From NCBI GenBank assembly GCA_914767885.1, contig CAJZBQ010000052.1, forward strand, positions 404,501 through 468,500: DNA of 64,000 nt. The letters run 5' to 3'. Made by a program: the position numbers and the translations under genes. This stretch comes from Blepharisma stoltei. Its lineage: Eukaryota; Ciliophora; Heterotrichea; Heterotrichida; Blepharismidae. The notes below the pieces were generated by a model, which searched no databases, had not been told where the DNA came from, and worked only from the letters and a program-made list of their open reading frames with translations. Positions 33,446 through 43,803 of this stretch are shown piece by piece. Position 1 is the first letter of the stretch, and the number at the start of each line of letters is the position of its first letter.

Positions 33446-34257
33446 TTGTACCTTAATCTTAATTGATCTCTAGCACGTTTATAGTGCACTATCAGATTGC
33501 TCGACTGCAGATACCTCTAAGCTCTGGGGGGCGAATTTCAATTCATTTTCCTCAGGGTCTACCAAAGGTGTGGCAACCTCGGACTTTGTTCTCCAATGAT
33601 GATACCAGTCTTGAAACAACTCTTATTTGAGCTCAGACGCTTACGTGGGTCCGAACGATATATATTAAAATGGCAACACGTGCCAACCTAACCTCTTGGC
33701 GCAGCAGTACAGATCTTATGGCTACAGCAAACTACGAGCTGAGAATCAAGTGCAGACTCAAGGGATGTGCATCAGAGTATTTTTGGCTACTTTCCTGTGG
33801 TTGGGAATGGAGGCGCCCAGCAAAGTCATTTTGATCCGAGGACGCATGGGCATTCCTCTACTGAGAAGCTGGGGATTTTGGCCCAGGTCACAGGGTAGTA
33901 GTCTTTTAATGTAGCTGTCAAGGAAGGCGCTTCGGCACCCGATAGACTCCAAGGATCCATGGAGTCAAGCTACTCCAATCACCCAGCAGGGCCGCAGGAA
34001 TCCATAAGCACTCAAGACTGAAGCCGGAAGGAGCTACTCCAATCGCCCAGCAGGGCTTCAGAAATCCATAAGTATTCAAGATTGAAGCCGGAAAGAGGAG
34101 ATAGAAGGTGCTGGAAGTGGCATCCACCTTCGGCAGAAAGACCCTTTGGGCTGGAGTCGAAAAGCGGTAGACCTGCAGTAGGGAGTCTTTGGTGACTTTG
34201 GAGACTGTGTCACCAATGTGGATGAATTTTCGGATGGAAGACCAGACGCCATATTTT
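33446..34257 (-). mobile_element. Intergenic retroelement-like repeat
   Basis: About 810 bp of GC-rich sequence. A diverged direct repeat (TAATTA..TTTGTTTT) flanks it. The right end GACGCCATATTTTAATT is the complement of an AAAATATGGCG start; a TTAATC tail is at the left. A second AAAATGGCAAC occurs inside at 33668, so two copies may be joined. Short ORFs inside are not supported. Confidence 0.6.
33968..34093 (+). repeat. Two tandem copies of a 64 bp unit
   Basis: AGCTACTCCAATC.CCCAGCAG recurs with period 64, and each unit ends in GAAGCCGGAA. About 85% identity by eye. It lies inside the retroelement-like repeat. Confidence 0.85.
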
Positions 34258-34696
34258 AATTATCATTTGTTTTCTATCAGCTTTTTCACATAATAATAAT
34301 AAAATATCATTAACAGAAAATGATTTTTATTTGTATAGGTACAGTATTTAAGCTCAAAACTTGAGCATTTAAGAGATGATTTGATAAAAAACCTTTGCAA
34401 TAATTTTAATTCGATGGATACGAAATCCGGCTTTGACAGATTTTACTTGACATAAAATTATTATAAATAGGTCTGAAATTAAAAAAAGAGATTTAATGGA
34501 TTTATGGAAAAATTAAAAATTTCATATTTTTAACTTGATTAAAACGAGAGTTAAATAATATCGCAGACTATCAGAATGTCTTATCTTTTCCACTCATTTA
34601 ATAAGTATTCAATAATAGCTCTCTAAAGATTAATAAATTTATTGAACCTTGGAAGGAAATAATAAAATTAAATATTAAGCATTATTGATGAAAGAG

Positions 34697-35176
34697 ATAA
34701 TATTTAAGAAGCTAAGATTAAGGCTAACTTATTATTGAAAAGCTCTCAGTAGCACATTGAGTGAGATTCTCCAGTTGTTTCGTTATTGGGCCGCCATGCT
34801 GCCACCCTTTAGAGGTAAACTTCTCGCCTCCTTAGGCTCGCATCGAACGGCGTGTGATCAGGCTGGGTCACCGTTCCGTTGTCAGACTTGAGTTTCCTTC
34901 CAGAAAATTTGAAAAACGAATTTACTGGTATTGGCCACTTAGGCTTTGCTCGGTTTTCCCTTTCCAACGCCGAGTCCATCTCCACCAAAAGGTAACACCT
35001 TTATCCGGGAGTGAGCTGCGGTCGGTCTAATCCAGTATTGCACTCCACCCAGATCAAGTAAACCTGGCCGGATACACATCACCGAATACCATCCTCTTTT
35101 CCACAAGGTCCTTGGTTATATCCCTAGCTACAGATGCTAAGAGGGTGGGTTGGTTTGCCACGCCATTTTAATGTAT
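34697..35176 (-). mobile_element. Intergenic retroelement-like repeat with 15 bp TSD
   Basis: ATAATATTTAAGAAG occurs at 34697 and again at 35177. Between them lies a reverse-orientation GC-rich element (right end GGTTTGCCACGCCATTTTAA) that shares GACCTTGTGG, GTGTATCCGGCCAGGT and GACCGACCGCAGCTCA with 4837-5414. Confidence 0.8.
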
Positions 35177-35513
35177 ATAATATTTAAGAAGTGGAAATTA
35201 TGTGTATAATTTATTTTGCGAAATAAAGTCTTTATGGTCTTCCAGCTCTTTATGAAATCTTGAATGAAAAATAAGAAGCTATTTTGAGATTGCTGCATAG
35301 CAGTTTTTTTTTCATAATCCCTTTTAGAATGGCACTCTAAATATATATTTATTACATAATTGATTGCTCTATGGTAATTTCAGTTAGATAATATCAAATT
35401 GATACTTTTTTATTTATTTAATTCTTAAAAATATTAATTATTAATATCGATAATTTGCTATATTTCTTATGTTATAAACACTTTTGCTAATAAAGCATAT
35501 CTTAATTTTTATT

Positions 35514-35897
35514 TACTCCCCCCCCCCCTCCGTGAGCGAACAAAAAATTTTGTTCGCTCACGGAGGGGTTAATTTTTTTTTTTAAAAAAAAATTTATATA
35601 TAAATTTTATAAAAAATATTTTTTTCGAAATTTTAAAAAAATCCTAATTTGCAAAAATTGGGAAGCAAATATTAATTTAATTTGCAAAATTTATGTTTTA
35701 AAACGCAATTTGTTTAAAATTAAACAGAATTAGCTCTAGATTTCATTATACTAATTATCACTTATATATCAAAAATTTTTTTCCATTAAAATTTTTTCTA
35801 TTAAAAAAATTTTTGTTCACTCACGGAGGGTGGGTTTTTGGTCAAAAAATGGCGATTTTTCTAATGGTTTTGTTCGCTCACGGAGGGGGGGGGGAGT
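35514..35897 (+). mobile_element. Intact intergenic MITE
   Basis: 384 bp, one of the best-preserved copies. Fold-back left end (GCGAACAAAAAATTTTGTTCGC), AT-rich body, then a CACGGAGGGTGGGTTTTTGG block and right TIR ending GGGGGAGTTA. Confidence 0.92.
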
Positions 35898-35899
35898 TA

Positions 35900-36300
35900 G
35901 GATTATCAAGAAGCTCCCAGTAAGGTCCTAAGTCTTTATCTCTGCATTGATTGAGAGTCACCTTCTGTCTCATAGCCCATCTCTTCAGATGGTGCCTGGA
36001 AATAATATGGGATAGGCGATTGTGCGACGTATCAAGTTACATAGTCAGCGGTGAATCCGAGGGACCCATCAGTTCTTCTTGGGAAGTGCGACAGGAAAAA
36101 CTTAATATGCTTCAAAAGAGTTGATATATAGATAAACAATAAGAACTAAAAAACTCACAAATTTACGTCTGATATAAGCAGTAAGTCGCTGTAGAATTTC
36201 TTTCCCTACTCAGAATTGCAAAGTCCTTTAGTTCAGACCAGTTGCATACTGATCAATGGCGTCGCAATTTATTTTTAAAGCGCCATTCTTCCAGTTATGA
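35900..36300. repeat. GC-richer repeat-like intergenic sequence
   Basis: Composition like the retroelement class, with CAATGGCGTCGC near 36256 and AGCGCCATTC near 36281. No matching direct repeat could be found, so boundaries are unclear. The MITE at 35514 may have landed beside or inside it. Confidence 0.4.
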
Positions 36301-36343
36301 AATTATTATTTTAATAATGAGATTGACTATTTTATTTTTTTAC

Positions 36344-37426
36344 TTAATTTAAAGATCCTCTTTCTAATCTGTTCTTCAAAATCAAAGCTGTCTCATATGC
36401 AGGGTTCCCAGGCTGTATTGTAAAATTTTTACTCTCAATCTGAGCCCACATTTCTTTTACTGGAGCAAAATAAGGATGATCTGCTGCTTCTTTTGGTAGA
36501 ATTCTCTCATTTGGATTATACTTTAGCAAATGTGATAGGAAATCAATCGCGAGCGGATGAGCCAAATGAGAATTTTTACTATTCACAAACTTTTGCCAAG
36601 CCTGCTTTTCATGTCTCCCAACCATTGCTTCTAATTGTGGGTCCATTTCAATTTGATATTTAGCCAAATACCTATACAGCTCATTTGTTCCTAGTACTTT
36701 AGCAATTTTTACCAATTGGTCCATATTATCATGCCCATGGAAGAATGGCTCTTTTATAAAGATCATTCCTGCAAGCATTGCTCCTAGGCTTCACATATCC
36801 AGCGAATAGTCATATAATTGGTCATCTACTAGCAATTCAGGCCCTTTAAAATATCTCGATGCCACTCTTACATTTAATTCAGTTTTTGGATGATAAAATT
36901 CTGCTAGACCCCAATCAATCAGTCTTAATAATCGTTTTTCATGATCAATCATAACGTTGTGAGGCTTCACATCTCTATGCATAATTCCCATAGAATGGCA
37001 GTAATCCAATGCTTTCAATAATTCAAAAATATAGTAGCGAACCTCAAAGTCAGTCAATTGTGGATAAAGCTGTTTAAAATTAAAATTATTCACATGCTCA
37101 AAAATTAGAGAGGGTGTCTTTGAGGCGGGATCTCTAACTATGTCTAGAAGACGCACAATATTGGGGCCTCCTTGCAGGTTCTGCAAAATTTTAATCTCTC
37201 TCTTGATTTTGGCTTTTTTTACTGGCTTGAGAATTTTTATTACCACTTTTTCATCTGTTGCGGAATTTATTCCGTCAAAAACTTCAGAATACTTTCCATG
37301 GCCGATTTTTCGAATAATCTCATAGTCATCTTGACGACCCCATCTAATTATTAGGTTTTCATAGTCAGAATGTTCAGGTCCTAACTGAGCATTAATATCT
37401 GCATATAGCCTTGGTCTTCTAGCCAT
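36344..37426 (-). CDS. Casein kinase 2 catalytic subunit alpha
   Basis: 360 aa, no inserts, one TGA as Trp ([14 protein letters not shown]). Very strong CK2 alpha landmarks: [38 protein letters not shown], the basic stretch [10 protein letters not shown] that binds acidic substrates and CK2 beta, [38 protein letters not shown]2 is a constitutively active Ser/Thr kinase of nucleus and cytoplasm. A MITE ends only a few bases upstream of the start codon, so it lies in the promoter or leader. Confidence 0.96.
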
Positions 37427-37433
37427 ATTTACT

Positions 37434-37828
37434 TACCCCCCTCCTCTGTGAGTGAACAAAACCATTAGAAAAATCGCTATTTTTTGCCCAAAAACCCACC
37501 CTCCGAGAGCGAACAAAAATTTTTTAATAGAAAAATTTTTTACAGAAAAAAAATTTAATATATAAGTGATAATTAGTATAATAAATCTCGAGCTAATTCT
37601 GTTTAATTTAAAAAATTTACGCTTTAAAACATAAATTTTATAAATTAAATTAATATTTGCTTTCCAATTTTTGCGAAGTTGAATTTTGTTAAATTCCGAG
37701 AAAAAAAAATTTGTCTATAAAATTTATATTAGTCAGTGTCACTAACTATATAAATTTTTTTAAAAACAAAAAAAATTAACCCTCCGTGGGCGAACAAGTT
37801 TTTTTGTTCACTCACGGAGAGCGGGAGT
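37434..37828 (-). mobile_element. MITE directly upstream of CK2 alpha
   Basis: 395 bp reverse-orientation copy (TAcccccctcctctgtgag ... GAGAGCGGGAGTTA) with a small insertion (TCAGTGTCACTAAC) around 37735. It begins 8 bp before the CK2 ATG. Confidence 0.88.
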
Positions 37829-37984
37829 TAGCTTTAATATTTAAAAGAAGAAAGTGACCAAGTTTCTGCTTATAAGAAAATTTATGAGAAAAGTTTGGAA
37901 TTGATTAAAAAGCTTTTTAATATTTATAAATTAATTTAATATGTGAAGCTAAAATTATACGATGAATTTTAATTATGAGTAGCT

Positions 37985-38425
37985 TTATTTAATCTCTTGA
38001 TATTCTGACAGCAGTCCTTGGCCAATGCAAGCAGATATTCCAAATATACACGCTGCAATAGTAATAAGGCCGAGAAGAGTGTAGTCTGTGATTATCAAAA
38101 TTCCTGCTGCAACATATCCTTCAGGGAAATCATTGCTGCAATCTCCATCAATCGCCCATATAGTTCCTAATGCAGCCCATGGTATTATAAACAAAGTTCA
38201 TAAAATAAGTCCAAACTTTTTCGTAAATAGATAAATTAGCAATAATCCCGGTAATGCACTGGCTTGGACTATGAGCCATGCTCTTACAGGGTCTTCACAA
38301 TCATTAGAAGATGATAAAAGGGCATATAAGCATGCTGCAAGACTAACTGTAGCTTGACAACATAAAATTCCTAGTCAAAATGTTCCTAAATATGACAATA
38401 TTGTTGCCAAAGATAGTTTTGTCAT
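37985..38425 (-). CDS. Four-span membrane protein (146 aa)
   Basis: The start at 38425 requires TGA as Trp twice (GTFWLGILCC; LILWTLFIIPWA). Four hydrophobic segments: residues about 5-35, 48-66, 72-90 and 108-135. Short polar C-terminus (SEYQEIK). A Cys/acidic loop (DGDCSNDFPEG) sits between spans 3 and 4, reminiscent of a tetraspanin-like lumenal loop. No family assignment. Confidence 0.7.
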
Positions 38426-38855
38426 AAAATATAATGTTATGCTCTATACTAACGGCTAATAATTTATGAAATGACTATTGGTTTAAGGTAAATATTATGC
38501 TACATCTATATGTAAATTTTCCTTTATTTTTTTAAGAGTAGCATCAATTCTGCTTTCAGTTTCCATCATTTTTAGAAATTTTATTGTTTTTATTGTACCA
38601 TAGAAGTAGATTTTTCTAAGAATTTTGATATAAAATAATGCTTATAAAGTGAATTTTCTTATTTAATTAAGCATGTTTAAAACATAACCATAATTTTCAG
38701 AAGAATTTATTGCTTAATTTTATCTAATTATCTTTATATTCTTTTAAGACAATGGCCACTCTAAAATAAAATTGCTGAATTTCGTGAAAAAAGATCCTAC
38801 CATTAAAATTAAATTTAGTTGGTAATTAAGAAAATATTCCTGGTATTTATATATA
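38426..38855. other. Divergent promoter region
   Basis: 430 bp, AT-rich, between the 4-TM gene and the next plus-strand gene. Nothing else recognised. Confidence 0.4.
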
Positions 38856-40553
38856 ATGGATAAGGATTTTATCAAAAATAACTTACCTTCCTGCTTAAGT
38901 GAATGTAAAAAATTATTCTACTAATCAAGAATTAATTTTTATAATTAGTTGTTTAAATTTCTGATCGGCTCCCACGAGCCAAAGATGGATTTCATGCGTG
39001 AAAATCCAGAAATTCCACGCGGAAACCCATTTTTGGCTCGTGGGAGCCGATCAGAAATTAAGCCAAAAGATTATAAAATTTTAGATTAAATAAATTCGTA
39101 TGTTTTCAAGTCTTCCAGTTTGCATATTTGAAAGCAATAAGAAGTTTAATTAATAAAATTATACTTAAGAAGGGGTTCTAAAATTTTAAATAATAATTAT
39201 TAATTATATAAAATATTTTACCAAAATAATTATCTTAATAGATTTATCTCACTCATAGGTAAAGGGCTAGAAGTTTCAAGGTTTAGTTTTAATCCTAAAG
39301 AAAGTATCTCCAATAATCAATGCTCACCTGAAGACTTCAATTTTTATTTAACTTCACTACCGCTCCCTTACGATTCAGAGTCAGCTCGACACTCTATGAG
39401 CGGCTCATTTGAAGGTGATAGTGCACAACCATTTGATTTTACACTCAGCAAGCAAAACGAGCGAAAAGAGTCAAAGAAACCTACACTAGATTCTGATACA
39501 ATGATGCAATATGAAGATCTCGAATACGATAGTAGGCTGCAGAGAACCGTTAGAGAGTTTGAGGACTGTGAGATGTTTCGCCCTCAAACTCCTCAATCTC
39601 AAACCCCTATAAAACAATATGACGACCTTGCCAGAAGCGAAAAACATTTTGAATTTTTATCGCCTTATGAGCCATCCACCACTTATTCAGAAAAACCAAA
39701 GTTTCTTTCTACTGGTTATTCCTTGCAGAGCTTACACATTGAATCTGCATCAGAAGTGGATGTTCTTTGTATAAACTGCTATGAATGTATACCGGCCGAT
39801 TCTGTCGATTCACATTCCTCAGTCTGTTTCAAGCCAGTGCTTGAAGAAACCTCCAACTGCGCGGTCGAAATAAGGGTACGAAAACTATTGAATTCTATAA
39901 GGCTCAAAAAACAAGATGCTTATGGAGACGTATTGCTAGTACTTATTGACCTAGAAGAATACGCCCAAGCAATTTTAGATGCTTCTATTTGCTCTTATAC
40001 TCTTCTAGATAAGTTGGATTCTTTAGTCAAAACTTGTATGCTGATGAGGGATGGACTCTCATGCTCAATATTTGCAAAGCGGCTTATTCATTTAATTGAA
40101 CTTAAAGGACCATTTGAAAGTGCAATCAAAAGCATATGTGCTGATAAAATCAAAATTTATGAAGAAGAAATGGCAAGACAGAGGCAAGAGCTAGAAAGGT
40201 GAAAACTGAGGTCAGAAATATTACTTGAGCTAGTTGATGCTTTTAGACCTCAAGGCGTCAATGAAATCAGAAGTGACATGGGATCAGAAACTTTTACTAT
40301 CAGCTCAGTATATTCTAAAGCTACAGAATACACTGAACAAAAAGAAGAAAAACAATCCTCACACAGTCTTACTGAGGAAGAACTAGAAAAATATTTTTAT
40401 TCTATATGCATAAGGAAAAAGATGAGTTTCTCGAAAAATCACCCAGCAAGAGATATAATCATATGCCATTTGTATGATAAATGCAAAAGAGAAAACATTC
40501 CGGTAGCGTTATGGGATGATTTTATAGATGAAAATTTACAAAATGCGAAATAA
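38856..40553 (+). CDS. Unknown protein with a Cys-pair motif
   Basis: The coding frame is open from about 39258, but the nearest ATG-led exon is MDKDFIKNNLPSCLSECKKL at 38856. Removing 38914-39255 joins them (KKLGKGLEVSRFSF), for 451 aa. If that is wrong, ATG 39396 would be the start. One TGA is Trp (LERWKLRSE). A short zinc-knuckle-like motif (LCINCYECIPADSVDSHSSVC) lies in the middle. Two helical regions follow (SIRLKKQDAYGDVLLVLIDL). The N-terminal part is Ser/Glu/Pro-rich. Function unknown. Confidence 0.6.
38914..39255. mobile_element. Candidate IES containing a palindromic insert
   Basis: 342 bp TA-to-TA segment proposed from frame logic. Its ends are not clear TIRs. It contains the palindromic element at 38954-39058. 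Confidence 0.45.
38954..39058. mobile_element. Palindromic short element
   Basis: 105 bp with 30 bp inverted arms (ATTTCTGATCGGCTCCCACG...) between TA dinucleotides, and a GC content well above the surrounding sequence. Confidence 0.8.
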
Positions 40554-40589
40554 TATAATGTTAATCAAAATTTGTATGCTCCAAGAGAA

Positions 40590-43475
40590 TTAAAGTAGCT
40601 TCTTTGGAGAATCTGGAGAAATCCGCGGTGTCGGGGTTAATTCAATTTCAAATAAATTCTTAATTCTTGATTCTAAGTTTCTTGTTCGGTATGTAATCAA
40701 AAAATTAGGTGGGGGTGTCTTTTTGTGTACTAGCATATTTTTCTTACTCCTCTCCTTGAGAGAAAAAAAATATTTTATTTTCTTGTGGAGGGGTTAATTT
40801 TATAGCAATTTTTTTAAAATTAAAAAAAATCCCAATTCGAAAAAATTAAGAAGCAATATTAATTTAATTTACAAAAATTATGTTTTAAAATGCAAGCTGC
40901 TTAAAATTAAACAGAATTAGCTAGAGATTCTATTATACTAATTATCACTTATATATCAAAATATTTTTCATAAACAATTTTTGTTCACTCACGGAGGGTG
41001 TGCTTTTTGTCAAAAAATAGGGATTTTCCAATGTTTTTGTCCGCTCATGGAGGGGAGTTCGGGGAAATCGCTTCATATGATCTTCCAGCTCGAGGAGTTT
41101 TTGGGCTATTTAATAAATAGTAATTGTACTTATTTGAAGAAAACCCAAGGGATTTATTTAAAATTGACTTTTCATCACTTGCTGTACCTTTGGTTTCAGT
41201 CCTCAATCGTGAAAGACTTGTCAATTTAGGTATTGCTTGGGGTTTTTTAGCCAAGAAAGAGAGCTTTTTATTGATCGGAGAAAGTTTTGGACGAGGATTA
41301 TAATCTGGAGTGCTAAACTCGAATGTACTTTTCATCTCCTCAATCTCTTTAAGCTTAACTTCTCTTTTCAGAAATCTCTGCGAATCATAGTTTTGTTTAT
41401 CTTTTAAATAATTCCAAGTTTCTTGGTGAGGGAATTTGCTTGTGAAATCTTCTTTAGATATGTAAATCAATTCTCCTTCTATTGAGCAGCAATGACATGA
41501 ATGAACCCTATATTCAAGGCCTTCTATGATTTCTTCACCCCCTACCATCTCATTTTCTGCTTTTATGACAAGCTGCAAATTGGTTTTTTTGTTAATTTTC
41601 CTCATATTTCCAAGTTTCAGCATTGTTTGTGTATGAGCTTCAGGGGATAATGGCTCGTTATAAGCACTTAAGTCAAGAATTCCTAGAGATTTCTTGACTC
41701 CTTTTGTAATTTTAAATTCACCTTTTTTTACAAAATATACATTTGCAACTGGATCTCCTTCGTTGTAAACTGGTTGGTTTCAATTATACTTGGCAGTTTT
41801 AAATGACTCACATAGCCGAGCAACAGCTACTTTGCTTCATTTTGAGAAAATAGTAAGTTTTCTTAATATATCAATTTTCTCATCAAATTGGGTGTCTGTG
41901 ATTTTTGAGAGAATTTGTCTAAAAGTTTTTTTTGAAAGATAAGCAAGGACTGTTGGCTTAGTTGCGATCGCTGTCATTGCTCTTGGCTTTGAACTAATAA
42001 TGCCGAGTTCTCCAAATGCATTTCCAGCATTAAATCTGGATTTTTCTTTTAAATTTGACATTGTGATCTTTACAGTTTCTAAATTAGGATACTCAATTAG
42101 CAATCCAGTAAGAATTGATTGCTCTTCTTCGATTTGGCTTTCAAAACTATGAAATTAGTTATTAAGACTTTATGAGAAGCGGCTATAATCCCAAAGGGAT
42201 ATCTCCACTCTTTATACTCCCTTCGCCTGCTCGCCACTTTGCAACAAGCTTATAATGGGTTTTCCTGCCACAAGAGGGCGTGAACTCTCACCCTGGTAGC
42301 TGAGTGAGTTGTATCGCCGTGCTGTACATCAAATAGGGTTTTTAACCATTAAAATTTAAAAAGGGTTGATTTTCTGATAAACCTTCAACAAAGATGGAAA
42401 TCCGTGCCCAGAGCGTAAACCCCAGCTTCACTCAGGGGAGTATCAAGAAGATCACTATTCATACCCTGGGAACCCTTTCCAACTTCCTGACCCCACTGAG
42501 ACAAAAAAAATAAGCATGCGGTCGGCCAATCCGACAATCACTTCACCAAGCCAAGAAAAGCTACTGGATACACATTCTCGAATGTTATCCTCCTTTCCTC
42601 ATGGTCTCTGCGCGAGCTGCAGGAGTTAAGAGGATGGGTTGGCTCTCCACGCCATTTATCGAATCCTTCCAAGCTATGCAAAATCAGTTTTTCATTTGAC
42701 ACTTTGCTTGGGCTTCCGGGAACATCGTTTATTGACTTGTGAATGCCTTTATCCAGCACTTGCTCTTTTATTTGGCCTATATTAATATTGAATTCTACCT
42801 TACTCCCCTCCTTTAAGAGAAGACCATTGCCTATATTTGAGAAGTAGCACCCCTCGGAGGTCTAGCAAAAAGTCTTTTAATATAAATTTAATATCTAATT
42901 AGTTTATTAATTATTTTAACGAGATTTCTTGCTAATTCTATTAAATTCTTAAAATATAATTAATATACATAATTTTTTAAGATTTTTATTTTCAAATATT
43001 AGACCTGAAATTAACAAAAATTAACCCCCTTTAAGCGAACAGAAAAATATGGTCTCTCCTTAAAATGGGGAGGGTTAGGGTCATCATTGAACTCATCAGG
43101 ATTAAAATCAATATCTGAATCTGATTTGTCGATTTTTTCAGATAAATCTGTTTTACAATTTCTTATGCGAGTTTTTCTTTTCGGAGGTTTTTTATAAGGG
43201 TAATAAATCCCTACTTCTCCTCTTAAAATAATGTAAAAGTTATTATTTCTATCTCCCAGTTTAACAATCGATTCTCCTTCTAAAAAAGTTTTTAATGTAA
43301 GTGATTTACAGCAGCTTTTGTGTATGTCGATAGAGTTTGCTATTTCGTTTATTGTTTGAAAGAAATTTATGTTTGATGTTAATCTCATCAAATGCTCTAT
43401 ATCTGCCTCGCTTCTTAGACGTTGGATTTTTTGTAAGATTTCTATTGCTTTGTTGCAATCATATTCGTGATTCAT
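40590..43475 (-). CDS. Cyclic-nucleotide-binding-domain protein, three IESs
   Basis: Excising 42801-43075, 42148-42674 and 40745-41058 gives 589 aa. The first CNB domain begins FLEGESIVKLGDRNNNFYII, is split by a long charged insertion (about 120 residues), and ends with a phosphate-binding cassette FGELGIISSKPRAMTA. The cassette Glu and Arg that contact the nucleotide are present. A second CNB-like half follows (QPVYNEGDPVANVYFVKKGE). The C-terminus is Pro/Ser-rich and disordered. No kinase or channel is attached, so it may be a free regulatory protein such as ciliary CNBD proteins. Its stop lies 36 bp from the convergent gene stop. Confidence 0.75.
40745..41058 (+). mobile_element. MITE IES with a mutated TA boundary
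   Basis: 314 bp with fold-back left end (TActcctctccttgagag...). The right edge reads GAGGGGAGTTCGGGG, i.e. GA on the coding strand where TA is expected. Using that position as the partner of the left TA gives YEAISPKKNMLVHKK in frame. Confidence 0.8.
42148..42674 (-). mobile_element. Retroelement-like IES in CNB protein
   Basis: 527 bp. A diverged direct repeat (CATAGCTTGGAAGG / CATAGTTTTGAAAG on the coding strand) flanks it, with TA in its CATAG part. The start of the element reads AAATGGCGTGGAGAGCCAAC on the minus strand. Excision gives LILHSFESQIEEEQ. Shares blocks with 34697-35176. Confidence 0.85.
42801..43075 (-). mobile_element. MITE IES in CNB protein
   Basis: 275 bp, ends TActcccctcctttaagag and AAATGGGGAGGGTTA. 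This copy has TTTAAG in place of CCGTGAG in the TIR, intermediate between the two MITE families. Excision gives FNDDPKVEFNIN. Confidence 0.85.
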
Positions 43476-43803
43476 TATAAAAAGAAAAATTTAAGATAAT
43501 ATCTCCTAATCTCCTTATGCTTAAAATCTGATTTTTAAAATTTATATTAAAGTCTGACTTTTAAAATTATTTTTATACATTTTTTAATTATTAATTTAAA
43601 ATTTCATAAAAATGCTAAATATTTCAATTTTAGAAATAAGAAGTTATTATTATCTTAATTAATATACAGAATAATAAGAGTATTAAATAGTTATAAGTAA
43701 ACTTATTTGGGAGAATTACAACTAACTATTTGATATGTTTTTTATAAAACAACTATTTTTCAAAATTTTTCAAATTATTGAACATTTGAATTATAACATC
43801 TAT

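Noticed and set aside
33696-34127. Short ORFs on both strands
   Set aside because: Inside the retroelement-like repeat and the 64 bp tandem; GC-rich repeats open frames by chance.
39258-39275. 15-nt intron GTAAAGGGCTAGAAG upstream of the 39396 gene
   Set aside because: The length and ends fit, but splicing it would leave the frame without a start or a joined exon; the IES model explains more.
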